The notes: generated by a model from the letters alone, not told the origin. DNA of 64,000 nt from Brachionus plicatilis (GCA_010279815.1 QEOQ01000460.1:1114245-1178244), one strand, 5' to 3'. Numbered from the stretch's first letter, positions 47,423 through 58,449 are shown. Made by a program: numbers and translations.

Positions 47423-49005
47423 ATGAAAATTAATTTAATGGAAGCAGATAACTTTACCAAATTTATGAAAGGTTTAAGATTTTTTAAAAGACAAATGTTC
47501 TCAAATACTAATTTTTGTACTTTTAGAGAATCCACATCTTTTCCTTCATCCAAATCTAACAACCGACGATCGAGATACTCTTGCAAGCATTTTTCTTTAC
47601 AAAGAAAATTTATTAAATGAGATTAAAGTAATTTTTTAAACTATATCTTATTAGGAGTAATTTTTTTCAAAAAGGAACTCGAAGACGAACTTGCGGAAGT
47701 ACAGTTTGAAATAGAACAAATCGGAGTATCTGAAAATGAAAAGTATTCGTCTTTTTAAAATTAGGATTCAATTTTAATTGTGGATTTAAAGTAAAAATCA
47801 GCCCAAATTACGCCAAATATCTCTTGGAAAAAAAAAGTTTAACATGGATCCGAAAAAAGGGATGGAATTTTTGATCGAGAACAACCTTGTTGAAAACAAT
47901 CCGGAAGCAATTGCTCAATTTTTTTTCAACGGTGAAGGATTGAACAAAACAGCAATCGGTGACTATTTAGGAGAAAAGTAATGCAATAAAATAAATTTAT
48001 GTTTATTTTTTTAAAAATTTTTTTATTTCAAGAATTGATTTTAATATGATAGTATTAAAAAAATTTGTTGATCTTCACGATTTCAAAACCAAGACTATTG
48101 TTGAAGCTTTAAGGTAAAATAAAATAATTCGCTTTTTGACTTGAAAAGTTTCAACATCTTTTTCAGAGATTTTTTGTGGAGCTTTCGACTTCCAGGCGAA
48201 GCTCAAAAGATTGATCGTATGATGGACTGTTTTTCCCAGCGATTTTGTGAATGTAATCCAGGTGTTTTTGCCAATGCCGAATCATGTTATGTTGTTTCTT
48301 TTGCTATTATAATGTTAAATACAAATTTACATAATCCGAATGTAAAAGATAAACAAACTTTGGACGTATTCTTAAAAATGTGCAAAGAGGCATCGAAGAA
48401 TGAGATTCAAGAGTCAATGCTTAAAGATTGCTACAGTAGTATAAAAAAAGAGCCCTTTAAAATTCCTCTAGACGAAGGTAATGACTTTATGTTGACTTTT
48501 TTGAATCCGATCAGGGAGGGCTGGCTTTGGAAACAGGGTGGTCGATATAAGACGTGGAAGAGAAGATGGTTTATTTTGAATGACGGCTGCCTCTACTATT
48601 TTGAGCTTACTGCAGTAATTTCCGCCTAGAAATTCAAGAGAACTTCAATTAACTTTTTTCTAAAAGGACAAGGAGCCCAGAGGCATTATTCCTCTTGAAA
48701 ATGTAAATGTTAGAGAAGTAGATGACAAAACCAAACAGTTCTGCTTTGAAATATACTCAACAACGAATGATAAGATAAAAGCTTGCAAACACGATTCCGA
48801 AGGAAAAGTTATTGAAGGTAATAATAATTTTTTAAAAAACATATTGGTAATTATTTTATTCCAAGTCGGCAACCATGCTGTGTACAGAATGTCAGCTATT
48901 AATGGGGAAGATAAAAATGAATGGATTAAAAAAATCCGTGATTGTATTAGTGAAAATCCATTAATGAATACGACCAATAACAAACGAAAAGTTTTAGCTA
49001 AATAA
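47423..49005 (+). CDS. CYTH1: Cytohesin-type ARF guanine nucleotide exchange factor
   Basis: Activates ARF GTPases at the plasma membrane and endosomes. Exons 47423-47471, 47527-47627, 47675-47742, 47792-47977, 48033-48113, 48167-48614, 48667-48817 and 48866-49005 give 407 residues (human about 398). Order: short coiled coil (about 1-65); Sec7 domain (about 85-275) with the catalytic glutamate in [14 protein letters not shown] domain (about 290-390) with [16 protein letters not shown] for phosphoinositide binding; polybasic end NNKRKVLAK. Start: the first ATG is 47423; an in-frame ATG at 47438 fits the family's usual ME start better and may be the real one. All introns are about 50-60 nt. Assignment to a particular vertebrate paralogue is not possible; it is the single invertebrate cytohesin. 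Confidence 0.94.
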
Positions 49006-49494
49006 ATTCCGGTCAAGACAAAAACATGGCACAATGACCAAATTTTGTCTTTTAAGCATGCATTTAAAAATCGGAGAAGTTGCTATAAATGTAAAATAAT
49101 TCTATTAGTTTAAAAAGGCTTCAATTTGTTCTTATATTTTGATGCTTGCTTAGGATTTAGTTTGAAATAGACTTTTTTCCGAATGGATCCGTTTTTTATG
49201 AGAAAAAATTGTTTATTTGATTGAAATTTAATCATTTTCAAAATCTTTGATTTGGTTTGTATAACTATTTTAAAGGTGCATTTATTTTTTTTCTTCTCTG
49301 TGTGTAGGAATTTTTATTTTTTCATTTATTTTTATTATTAAAATAAAATCAAAATCTTTGTATTATTTTAATCATTCGGTTCCCAAAAATAAATATATAT
49401 CTGAGTTATTGGCAAAAATTAATTTCTCGTGTAACCGTGGCTCTGAGTGAAAACAACCAAAATTTTGATTTTTCCAACAAATATTTAAAAAATC
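49006..49494. other. Intergenic spacer after cytohesin
   Basis: Contains the cytohesin 3' UTR with AATAAA-like signals near 49340 and presumably the promoter of the small gene at 49495. A minus-strand open frame at 49372-49599 overlaps that gene and is a shadow. Confidence 0.4.
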
Positions 49495-49965
49495 ATGAGC
49501 AAGATTATAGTTGTCAAAAAGGACCAGAAAATAGATGTTTTCGATCTTGATTGGGTATTCCATTACAGCTTGCATTTGGTTAACAAAGGAATAGAGCAAA
49601 GCGATAGAAAGTGTTTAGAAGACGGCATAATAGCAATGTTTTTCTATCATTTTAAAATAATGAATATAAAATATTTGAATGAGTTTTTTTCAGATTTAAA
49701 CAACTCAATAAAATTTATTCGTAAATGTATGGCTTTTATGAAACAAAAAAACATGAAACTTAATTTTTTGCTGAAAAAAATTAAATTTTATTTACAAAAA
49801 TATTGGATAAAAAGTACAAATGAAAAAGAATTGATCTATTTTTTTCGGTTTTTCTTTGGCGATTTTTTTTCGGACCAAGACGAAATTTCTATTTTAACAT
49901 GTGCGAGAAAATACAGTCAAGATTTGCAGTTTGATTTTGAAAAAGAATCAATTCTTAGATTTTGA
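49495..49965 (+). CDS. Hypothetical 156-residue protein
   Basis: Single-exon frame that starts MSKIIVVKKDQKIDVFDLDWVF without a signal peptide. The composition is helical, rich in Phe, Lys and Ile, with amphipathic segments (YHFKIMNIKYLNEFF, FLLKKIKFYLQKYW) and an acidic C-terminal third (FFSDQDEISILTCARK). It lies 490 bp after cytohesin on the same strand. No family is recognised. The length, balanced codon use and absence of introns favour a real gene over chance, but AT-rich DNA gives long Lys/Phe frames by accident. Confidence 0.55.
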   Translation: MSKIIVVKKDQKIDVFDLDWVFHYSLHLVNKGIEQSDRKCLEDGIIAMFFYHFKIMNIKYLNEFFSDLNNSIKFIRKCMAFMKQKNMKLNFLLKKIKFYLQKYWIKSTNEKELIYFFRFFFGDFFSDQDEISILTCARKYSQDLQFDFEKESILRF

Positions 49966-50823
49966 ACTTGTTAAAAAAAATAATATTTCTTTAGATGAAG
50001 TCTGTTAAAATTAGAATTTATTTTTTTATCAAATTATTTATTGTTTAATAAAGAAAAAAAAATTAATTTTTTTTTTCGTTCTTCAAAGTTAAAAGATTAA
50101 CTTTTTCTTTCACTCAAAAAGTTTTTAAATATTAATAATTCCCAAAAGGAAGTTATGAAATATTTTTGATTTTTATTTTTGTTTAAAATTAGCGAAACTT
50201 AATCTAGTTATCTAAGATAATTTTAATTTTAGATTTTAAATTATACCAGCGTCTATTTTGTTGCCATAAACAAAATCAAATTTACATTTTAAAGCGATAA
50301 GATAACTTGAATTTTTTAATTTTATTTTAAGTTTTTTGCTTTTAATTTTTTCGGAAACAAACCTTAAAAATACTTAAAAATCAGCGAGAAGCGTTGGTGA
50401 ATTTCTAAGGTTTTTCCAAACAAATTAACTCTAGAATAAAATTTGTCTAGCTATTTTTATTTTAGACAAACATACAGCTAACCTACTTGGGACCATGTCT
50501 ATAGGAAATCACTAGAAATTGCTTATTCATAGAGAGTAATTTACTTGGAGTAAATTATAAAAAAAAAATTACCTTTATTTCACAGACAGACATCTCAAGT
50601 ATTATATAACATGCACAAGAACAATGTTGTAACATGAATAAAACAGGATCAATAAAATCACCTAGGTTATTGAATTTTTAATATTTTTTCAATTTTAATT
50701 CAAATTCGTATAATTACAGCTAATGTAAATAGAACTTGTTAAGATTTTAATTTCATGTGACATTTTTGAAAATAAAATTTTTAACACTAATTTAAGTCGA
50801 CAGAAATTAAGGTCTTATTTAGA
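49966..50823. other. Intergenic spacer, nothing recognised
   Basis: 860 bp of AT-rich sequence between two plus-strand small genes. No exon, repeat arm or RNA gene was identified. Confidence 0.4.
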
Positions 50824-51495
50824 ATGGAATCCGAAAACTACGATAGAAAAGAAGAATTATCGAATTTGAACACTTTAAACTTTAGAGACACCAAAGCTAT
50901 TAACAACATTGGGAGACTTGCTCTATCCAAAAATGTGTGCAGATTTGAATTGCCGATTGATATGAAACAGTTTGAAATTATGACTCCATCGAATTATTTG
51001 GAAAAATATTGTAAAGTAAACGATCGTCGAAAAAATCTTTATAAACGAATATTTGACAAGTATAAAATAAAAAATGATAAAGAGGATTATATAGATATGA
51101 AAGTATGAGTATTTGTAAAACATGGACTTATTTTTTTAAATTTTTATTAGACTTTTGAAGAATGTTTAATTGAAGTTCACATGAAAAGTATCAATAAAAG
51201 TCATGTAACTCAGATAATTGACTTGGTTTGTCTAGATGAAGATAAAAAAATTAATCTTCAATTGTTCATCGGACTCGCAGCTCTTTCCGAACGAGCTTTT
51301 TATGATCAATTTGTGTATTTTCTAAACTTTGTTCACATCTTTTTTTTAACTTTATTTTTTAGAACCGAAGATACCATTGATTTGCCAGAATATCAAAAAG
51401 ACAAAATTGAATGTGCGGATTTTGGATCATTAGCCTCTAAATTGGACGGCATTAAAATCAATTCACAAATGTTAAATCTTTTGAAATCACTTTAA
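50824..51495 (+). CDS. EF-hand-like small protein
   Basis: Three exons (50824-51102, 51151-51314, 51363-51495) join in phase to 191 residues. The second exon/intron boundary uses TTTGT|GTATTT; reading through the intron would keep the frame open but insert a hydrophobic run, so intron retention cannot be excluded. The middle part (LVCLDEDKKINLQLFIGLAALSERAF) looks like an EF-hand pair remnant: an acidic, shortened calcium loop followed by the exiting helix. The N-terminus is acidic (ESENYDRKEEL) and the rest helical. This style is seen in ciliary EF-hand proteins, but no orthologue can be named. Confidence 0.6.
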
Positions 51496-53245
51496 GTTTA
51501 AATGCTTCCATTGCTATTTTTTAATGTAAATTAGTCTAATAAATTAAGCTTTGAGAATAAATTTTTGAATTAATTTATCAGCTAAAGTTATATTAATCGG
51601 CTTTATTTAATTCATTAATTTGTTTTTTTTTAAAAACATGAAAAAAATAACTTTAAAAAATTAAAATTGACTGTGTAAATGATAATTTTTTTTATGCAAT
51701 CGATCAAGAAGTGATAAAATTTAAAGAATTTCTCAATTCTAAATTTATTTTAAGAATTTTAATAAAATCCTGTTAAGAATTGAAAGTTTCTCAGTACTAA
51801 TTTAAATTAGAATTTTAATAAATTAAATATTTCTAAAATTTAAAATAAAATTTTGAAAAAAAACAATTAGAGTGATAGAATTAATCTATTAAAGACCCAA
51901 AAGAGAAATTAATGCAATGAAAACTGAAAGTGAAACAAGATTTTTATATGATTTTTTTTACTTAACCAATTTTAAGAAGAATAAAGGACATGCTAAGGAA
52001 GAGTCAATTAAATGTTGTCAATCCTTAAAGCAATTTTTTTTAATGCTTCCATACCTTTATAAAATAATCTAATTGCATTTAAAATTAAAAACTGAAGTCG
52101 TAAGCAAAGTTTATTTCCTCTTTGAAATCTGAAAATAGAAAGAAAATAATTAGTTTTCTTGGAAAGAAGGAAATTTTACACATACTCGCTTTTTGTTTAA
52201 AAAAAAATACTTGTTGTGTTAAAACTGAAGTCTTGACAATTCTTTTTTGTTTTCTTAGGCTTAAATAGAAAAAAAAGATTTAATTGATTTCCAAATCTTT
52301 AACTTTTAAATATTAAAATAGGTTTAAATAAAAACTCAAAATTAAATATAAGCTTTTGTATTTTTTTATTTTCTCAAAAGCTTTAGACTGATGTTTGCAA
52401 AAACAATTTTAAGGCGGTATTTAAACCAAAAATTTAATACTTAACATAAAACCTTGAATAAATGAAAAACTAATCTAATATAGCAATACTATTTCAATAT
52501 TAAACTTTATTTGCGAAATATAAAAGGGAAAAAAACATAAATTAAAGCTATTGATTTATAAATTTATCAAAATTAAATTCTACCGATAAATTGTTTCATT
52601 ATAAAGTCTTTTTAATTAAAATTTTAACTTTTTGTTCAATGAACTTGAGGTTTTGAAGAAGACACAAATTTTTTCTCGGGTCATCAAAGCTTTTGAAAAT
52701 TTCGTTAGCTTATTTAGAAAAATTAATTGAATTTTCATTATCAATAAAAAAACTAATAAAATACATTAAAAACTGGTGATTTTTATACTATTCTGGCAAT
52801 TCAACACACTATCAAAACTTTTCAACTTCGATATCAGATTCGGAATCTGCGTCTGAACAAAAATCAAGAAATTTTTTTGACTCCTTCTTTTTCTAGTTTT
52901 ATAAAACAGAAGTAAGTTTCTCTTTGTTTCTGATCGATATCTTAGCTATTTGATCATTAATCATTTATAATTGGCATATATTCTAATCTCCAAGATGGTA
53001 TGTTAAATGTGACGAAAAAAATTATTTCATGTTTTGTGCATCATTATAGGGAAATTGTCTTTCAAATACCATAACCACCTAAATTTTATTATAGATTCCG
53101 AAATTAGACAAAATTCTGAACAAAATTTTGGATTAATTTTATATATTTTGCTTTATTTTCTAAATTAGTCAAAACATGACTATGAAATGTTAGATGAAAT
53201 TTAATGTATGATTAATTTAATTTGGTATTATAGATTTTTAAAGAT
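51496..53245. other. Gene-free spacer left of the palindrome
   Basis: AT-rich with no complete gene. On the minus strand, 52906-52826, an acceptor-like CTAG is followed by 25 codons rich in Lys then Asp/Ser/Glu (CSDADSESDIEVEKF) and a stop; this could be the last exon of a transposase or other relic, but no preceding exon was found. The block AGACAAAATTCTGAACAAA near 53105 also occurs, inverted, near 54065. Confidence 0.4.
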
Positions 53246-54555
53246 TCACAGAATTATGGTTTTGTGAATTTCAAAAACAAATTGAACAAAAATTCTTCAT
53301 TTTTTAATAAATTAAAATTAAAGTTATTAAAAAATATTAGAAAAAATTCTGCAATATAGTGCAACATACTTTGTTGCATTTTTTTTACCTAAAATAGAAT
53401 TTTTATTTCATTTATTTTTTAAGAAATCAAATCAATAATTTATTTAAATCTTATTGATTCGTTTTTTTTGTCATTTCTTACATGAGAAATGAAAAATTAT
53501 TCTAGGTAAAAAAGGTGCAACAAAGTATTATGCACTATATTGCAGTATTTTTTCTAATAAAGTTCACGAAATTCAAAACTTTAGTGCTATCTGAATTTCA
53601 CATTTTTGACTCAAAATTCGTAATTTACGCCCTCAAAAACCCCAAAAAAAATTTTTTTTGAAGGAGGTAAAAAAAAAATTTTCTACACCCAGGGTTCCAA
53701 AAATAGCAAACCTTTTAAAAAGTTGTTGTTCTTTAAGACTCAAAATCTCAAAGATAAAACTTAAATATATTAAAAAAGTATATATATTCTGAAAGAGCAT
53801 AAAATTCTCTACAAGCTAATGTAATTTAGAAAAAAAAAAAAAAGGGTGTGGCGGTTTTTGTTGGCCAAAAAATGGAAAAAAATGTTTCAGGAAAATCGAA
53901 AAAAACAGTAGTTGAGCACCTAGAAATATCGAATTCTTTAGTTTAATCTAAAAATTCTAATAAAAGAATTCAAATTTGACAAATTTGTTAAAAATCACAT
54001 GATTTAAATATATTTTTTAAGAAAAATAAAGCAATAAAATAAAAAATTAAAACCATTTTCAGATTTGTTCAGAATTTTGTCTAGATTTAAAAAAAAAAAA
54101 AAAATCGAGTCATAATTGATCCCTCGGAGGATATACGATTTAAACCAGAAAAAACACATTTTTTTCCTTTTTTTAGCCAACAAAAACCGCCACACCCTTT
54201 TTTTTTTTCTAAATTACATTAGCTTGTAGAGAATTTTATGCTCTTTCAGAATAAAAACACTTTTTAGTATATTTAAGTTTTATCTTTGAGATTTTGAGTC
54301 TTAAAGAGCTTTTTAAAAGGTTTGCTATTTTTGGAACCCTGGGTGTAGAAAATTTTTTTTTTTCCCCCTTCAAAAAAAATGGTTTTTGAGGGCGTAGATT
54401 ACGAATTTTGAGTCAAAAATGTGAAATTCAGATAGCACTAAAGTTTTGAATTTCGTGAACTTTATTTTTTATTAACTTTAATTTTAATTTATTAAAAAAT
54501 GAAGAATTTTTGTTCAATTTGTTTTTGAAATTCACAATACCCAGAATTATAGATG
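53246..54555. repeat. 1.3-kb imperfect palindrome
   Basis: The left arm (53246-53884, including a 221-bp nested element) matches the inverse of the right arm (54158-54555) over about 400 bp, with a spacer of about 270 bp. Recognisable blocks in both arms are GTGAATTTCAAAAACAAATT, TTTAGTGCTATCTGAATTTC, CTACACCCAGGGTTCC, AAAATTCTCTACAAGC and the inner GGGTGTGGCGGTTTTTGTTG. Divergence is a few percent plus small indels. No protein is encoded. It could be a foldback transposon or two inverted copies of a MITE. Confidence 0.9.
53337..53557. mobile_element. 221-bp MITE with TA target-site duplication, nested in the palindrome
   Basis: Terminal inverted repeats of about 60 bp begin TTAGAAAAAA(A/T)TCTGCAATATAGTGCA and end with the inverse, CTAA. 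The element is bounded by TA on both sides (53335-53336 and 53558-53559). The opposite palindrome arm (around 54462-54475) has the uninterrupted site with a single TA, so the insertion and its 2-bp duplication are directly visible. TA duplication is the hallmark of Tc1/mariner-type (and some other) transposases. Confidence 0.9.
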
Positions 54556-55146
54556 ATGATATTTTTATAGCTTCATTCTGAATTTCACAAAATTGGAACT
54601 TAGTCAAAAACATTTTCTGGTTTCATCCAGTTAATCTAGGGAGCCAAAAAAAAACATTGTAAAATATTTACAAGCAGTTGAAGGACTACAAAGTAGTATA
54701 TCAAAATAAAACTAATCAAAAAGATTCTTTTAAAATTCTTTTTAAAAAAATTTGGTAATAACTCGTTTAAATTACCACACAGTGTTGAAAAGTGAGGGTG
54801 TCTTATGAAAGATAGTGTGTCAATGACAAATTTTATTATGGCCTAAATTTTACAAAAACTCATTTATTTAATTTTAATAATAACACCAATTGGTCAACTT
54901 ATTAATTTAATTTAAAAAAAAAAAGATTAATTTTTTAACTTTTCTGGCAAAAATATCGATGACCTCTCAACATCGAAATTTTTAAATCGACGATTAGGAT
55001 CTGTGACTCAAAAATTTAGATTTTATAGAAAAACTTTCAGTTGAAACATTAGTTTAGTTTTCTTTTGCTAAAAGTTTTCGTTATATTGCTCAAACTAAAT
55101 CCAAAAAGAGATAATCATAAAAATGATAATCTTTGAAAATTTTTAC

Positions 55147-55918
55147 TATGTCACAGCCAAAACCAAGACTGGACACCTAATTTTCAAAGATGCAATATGT
55201 GACCAGAAGTAAAACAATAAAAAAATTAGGTGACCAAAGAAATTTAAAATCATCAGTTTTAAATTTTAATGTTTTTAACCATATGTGTTTTTGAGCCTTT
55301 CCGCTTAAAAAAATTATCGAATTCAGGACACTTATTAAAAATTTTTTTACTTCTTCTATGATTTCATCTGTGCATTTTGGTTTTTCAAGTGCCTTCTTTT
55401 AATATAACAAACTTTTATGCTTAATGCTGTCTAATTTTACTTCTGACAGTTCCTTGTTTATTTTATACATTCTTCCTTATATGAAGTATAATATCTTTTT
55501 CTATTTTCTTACCTTTGCTCATCTCCATCTTTATCTTCAATATCAGTCACGTCAAGATCATTAACTGAATCAATGCCTTGTGCATCTTCTGAGCTAATCT
55601 CACTTTCAAAATCTCCTTCAATAGAACCAATCGCGTATGTTAATGCACAATTAAACTTTTATTGTGCTTCAAAATAAAAAATATTTTATCAAATAATATT
55701 AAACTTTTTTCAATTTAGAATCATCAAAAATTATTTTTAAATGGATTAAAAAATTTTAAATGTTAAAAAATTTATTATTCCAGAAAAATAAGTGACCAAA
55801 CGAGAAAATAGGTGATCAATTTCTGGTCACATATTCCATCTTTGAAAATTAGGTGACCAGTCTTGGTCACATATTTTAGGCTATGGTCACATAACATTTG
55901 ACCAACTGGTCATCTATG
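55147..55918. mobile_element. TGACC-rich inverted-repeat DNA element, copy B
   Basis: A 48-bp arm at 55160-55207 (CCAAGACTGG, CACCTAATTTTCAAAGATG, AATATGTGACCAGAA) recurs inverted at 55821-55867 with two mismatches, and weaker matching continues to both outer ends. Within it, on the minus strand at about 55668-55515, lies an open stretch of about 50 codons (KFNCALTYAIGSIEGDFE..., ending DIEDKDGDEQR) closed by a GTAAGA donor. It reads like an internal exon of an acidic protein. This element has the same size and the same end block (GTTATGTGACCA) as copy A at 20.0 kb. Confidence 0.75.
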
Positions 55919-56006
55919 ACTATATACCCAAAAAAATAAAAGAAAAAAATAAATAGAATAACATTTATTAATATTTTATTATCTCAAAACTATTTTATAC
56001 AAAACT

Positions 56007-56837
56007 TTAATTATACAGCGGGTTAAATGTAACCCAATGAGCCTTTTGTTGGTTTTTAGCTTGATCACAAGTATTGAATATTGATTTGTAAACGTCGCTT
56101 GTGTTCGGATCATCTTGAATGCTTTTGATTTTTTTAGATTTTTCACTAGTCGAAGATTTAGAAGTAGATTCCGCTGGACGCTTTGTTTTGGTCAATGTAC
56201 CATCTTCTGAACACTTTTGGTTATCTTTTGTGCTTGTTTTGGCTTTTTCAGCTTTAGACTTAGCGATAGCTTCTTTTCGAGCCTTCATTTTATTCAAATT
56301 GATGTCTTGTTCTTCCTCTGTCGGATTAAGGATTATTAAATCATTCTCTGAATAAGACTTTTCACATCGGATACATTTTAAACTGGTTGGGTTAATAGAT
56401 TTATAAGAACGCTCAGAAAACACACATCCGCATGAAAATAAACAAAAAAATTTAAAAGAGCCATTCATTTCAAGACCAGTAATGCTACAAATCCATTGAG
56501 TCTTATTGATTGTGTTTGATTCATCACCATTTTCTTGTTTATTCGAGTCAAAGCTCGGATTCGGGGTCAAATTTAGTTCCTTAATATCCTTAAGATTTTT
56601 AATATACTCCGGCCCGTTTTCATACTTGGATCTATCAAGCATGTACTCAATTAACTTATCTTTATTGTACAAATTTCCTAATTGATCAACAACAACTGGT
56701 TTTTGCAAAGGAAGTTGACTTAAATGACAATAGTTCCATCGAGCGCCTGCTTTTACTTCTTTAGACGCCACTGCCTTTTTCTTTTTAGTTCTTACGAGCT
56801 CATCTCTTCTAGGTATTGTTCCTCCATCACAACCCAT
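56007..56837 (-). CDS. RTF2: Replication termination factor 2 / RTF2
   Basis: Nuclear replication-fork protein, removed from stalled forks in vertebrates. Single exon, 276 residues (human 306). The universally conserved start MGCDGGTIPRRDELV is present. Two RING-like (U-box-type) halves follow: WNYCHLSQLPLQKPVVVDQLGNLYNKD and WICSITGLEMNGSFKFF...CGCVFSERSYK...KCIRCEKSY. The C-terminal third is a Lys/Ser/Thr-rich linker ending AHWVTFNPLYN, matching the terminal HWV motif of the family. Ten nucleotides before the frame a TTTTTTGTAG site could accept a 5' exon or a spliced leader. Confidence 0.94.
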   Translation of the reverse strand: MGCDGGTIPRRDELVRTKKKKAVASKEVKAGARWNYCHLSQLPLQKPVVVDQLGNLYNKDKLIEYMLDRSKYENGPEYIKNLKDIKELNLTPNPSFDSNKQENGDESNTINKTQWICSITGLEMNGSFKFFCLFSCGCVFSERSYKSINPTSLKCIRCEKSYSENDLIILNPTEEEQDINLNKMKARKEAIAKSKAEKAKTSTKDNQKCSEDGTLTKTKRPAESTSKSSTSEKSKKIKSIQDDPNTSDVYKSIFNTCDQAKNQQKAHWVTFNPLYN

Positions 56838-57825
56838 TTTTTCGATTATTTTTTCTACAAAAAATTATGTTTTATTTATAATAAAATGCAAATTAATTTT
56901 TTTTTAATAAATTTTATTTTATGCAAATAATTTTTAAACAAAATATATTTAACTTTTAGCCAGAATTTTTTTGTAAAAATTTTAAAATATCCCTTCACTT
57001 TCGTTTTAAGTTGAATGGTTTATTTCAGAATTGTTTAAAAGTCACAAGTGTTAAGTCAAGTCCAAGTCCGGATTTTTTTTTCAAAATTCCTACTCAAAGA
57101 CTTTTATTTTATTTTATTTTATATTTAAAGTCAAGTAAAGTCAAGTTTTTTTTAATGACTTGGACTATAATTTGGGACTTTTAAAGATAAATTTAAGCAA
57201 ATTTAATGAAAGCTAAATGAACAGGTCTATTTAGATTCTGGTAATATTAATAATTTTATTTTTAACAAATTATCAGGTCAGTTACTGCCCGTGTCTTCGC
57301 AACTTAATATGAAAAAAAAATTCATTAAAGAGTACTTTAAAAGTTCTTAAATTTTTTAATGAAGTTTAGCTTAAGCATCTTTTGACATCAAATAAGCTTA
57401 TCATCCTTTGTTAAATTACATTTGAAATTCAAGAGAATAATTTCTTTCTCAAGTAGTTGAAATACTTTTCACTTGAAATTTAGTTGATATAAACAGCAAA
57501 AAATTCCTGCATGTATAACTTTAAGAGGACCTTAAACCAAGAGAAATTTTATAATTTAGAGCTAAGTTGGAATTCAAACCAAAAAAAAACATTCATGCTA
57601 ATTCAAACGCACGTATATTAAATTTTCATTTTATTTTGCTTTATTTAAATTTTGCTTTTGCATGCAAAAAACTAAAACCTAAAAAGAATCTTCATTTTCT
57701 AATGCGAATATTCATCTAAAAAAGAAATTGCTCAAATTTCTAAAAATAAGAGGCTTCCGGTTATAAATAAGGAGTCGAATTTTGGATTTTTAGTCACACT
57801 TTTGTTTAGAAAATTTTAGATAAAA
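56838..57825. other. Divergent intergenic region RTF2 / CNBP-like
   Basis: Promoter region for both genes. Near 57049-57180 the motif AAGTCAAGTC(C) recurs several times in direct and inverted orientation (TGACTTGGACT), forming a small degenerate repeat. No gene is supported. Confidence 0.4.
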
Positions 57826-58449
57826 ATGAGCGAGAATATTTGCTATAAATGCCGCAAGACGGGCCATTTCGCCCGAGAATGCACCCAATCCAATGGTAGT
57901 CCCCAAGAAAGTGTCCAGCAAGTCAAGCACAAGATGCTATAAATGCAACAGAAGCGGGCATTTTGCTCGAGATTGTCGGGAGACTAGTGAAAGATGCTAC
58001 AAGTGCAACAAAATGGGACATTTAGCCAAAGAGTGTGAGAACCAAGTCGAAAGTGGCTCGTGCTATAACTGCGGTCAAGTTGGTCATTTGCAAAAAGACT
58101 GTCAACATGTGACCATGAAGGCGTGCTATAAATGCAAAGAAACTGGTCATTTGGCAAGAGACTGTCAGTTAGCTGATACAAGCAATGAAGATGAGAGAAC
58201 ATGCTATAACTGCGGAAAGTCGGGTCATATTTCGCGGGATTGTCCCGAGTCCGGTTTGAACAGAGACAAAGATGTTTGCTACAAGTAATTTTGGAATTGG
58301 AAAAAATAAATTTTATTTTTATTTCTAATTTAAGATGCTCCAAGGTTGGACACGTTGCCAAAAATTGCTCGCAAATGATGAACACAAAATGCTACAATTG
58401 TGGAACAATGGGTCACATTGCCAGCAAATGTGCATCACTGGTAGTTTAA
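57826..58449 (+). CDS. CNBP: CNBP-like CCHC zinc-knuckle nucleic-acid-binding protein (with an apparent frameshift)
   Basis: Single-stranded RNA/DNA-binding protein related to CNBP/byr3. Exons about 57826-58284 and 58335-58449. Eight C-x2-C-x4-H-x4-C knuckles follow one another: CYKCRKTGHFAREC, CYKCNRSGHFARDC, CYKCNKMGHLAKEC, CYNCGQVGHLQKDC, CYKCKETGHLARDC, CYNCGKSGHISRDC, CYKC/SKVGHVAKNC across the intron, and CYNCGTMGHIASKC. CNBP has seven. The first knuckle, after the ATG at 57826, lies one base out of frame with the other seven: the shift falls near a CCCC run at about 57900-57903. No intron of normal size can explain it, so it is an indel in the gene or in the assembly. A TTTTAG acceptor-like site lies just before the ATG. 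The AATAAA overlaps the end. Confidence 0.85.

Noticed and set aside
57984..58385. 133-codon minus-strand open frame opposite the zinc-knuckle gene
   Set aside because: The opposite strand carries eight perfect CCHC knuckles; the antisense frame is a by-product of their periodicity.
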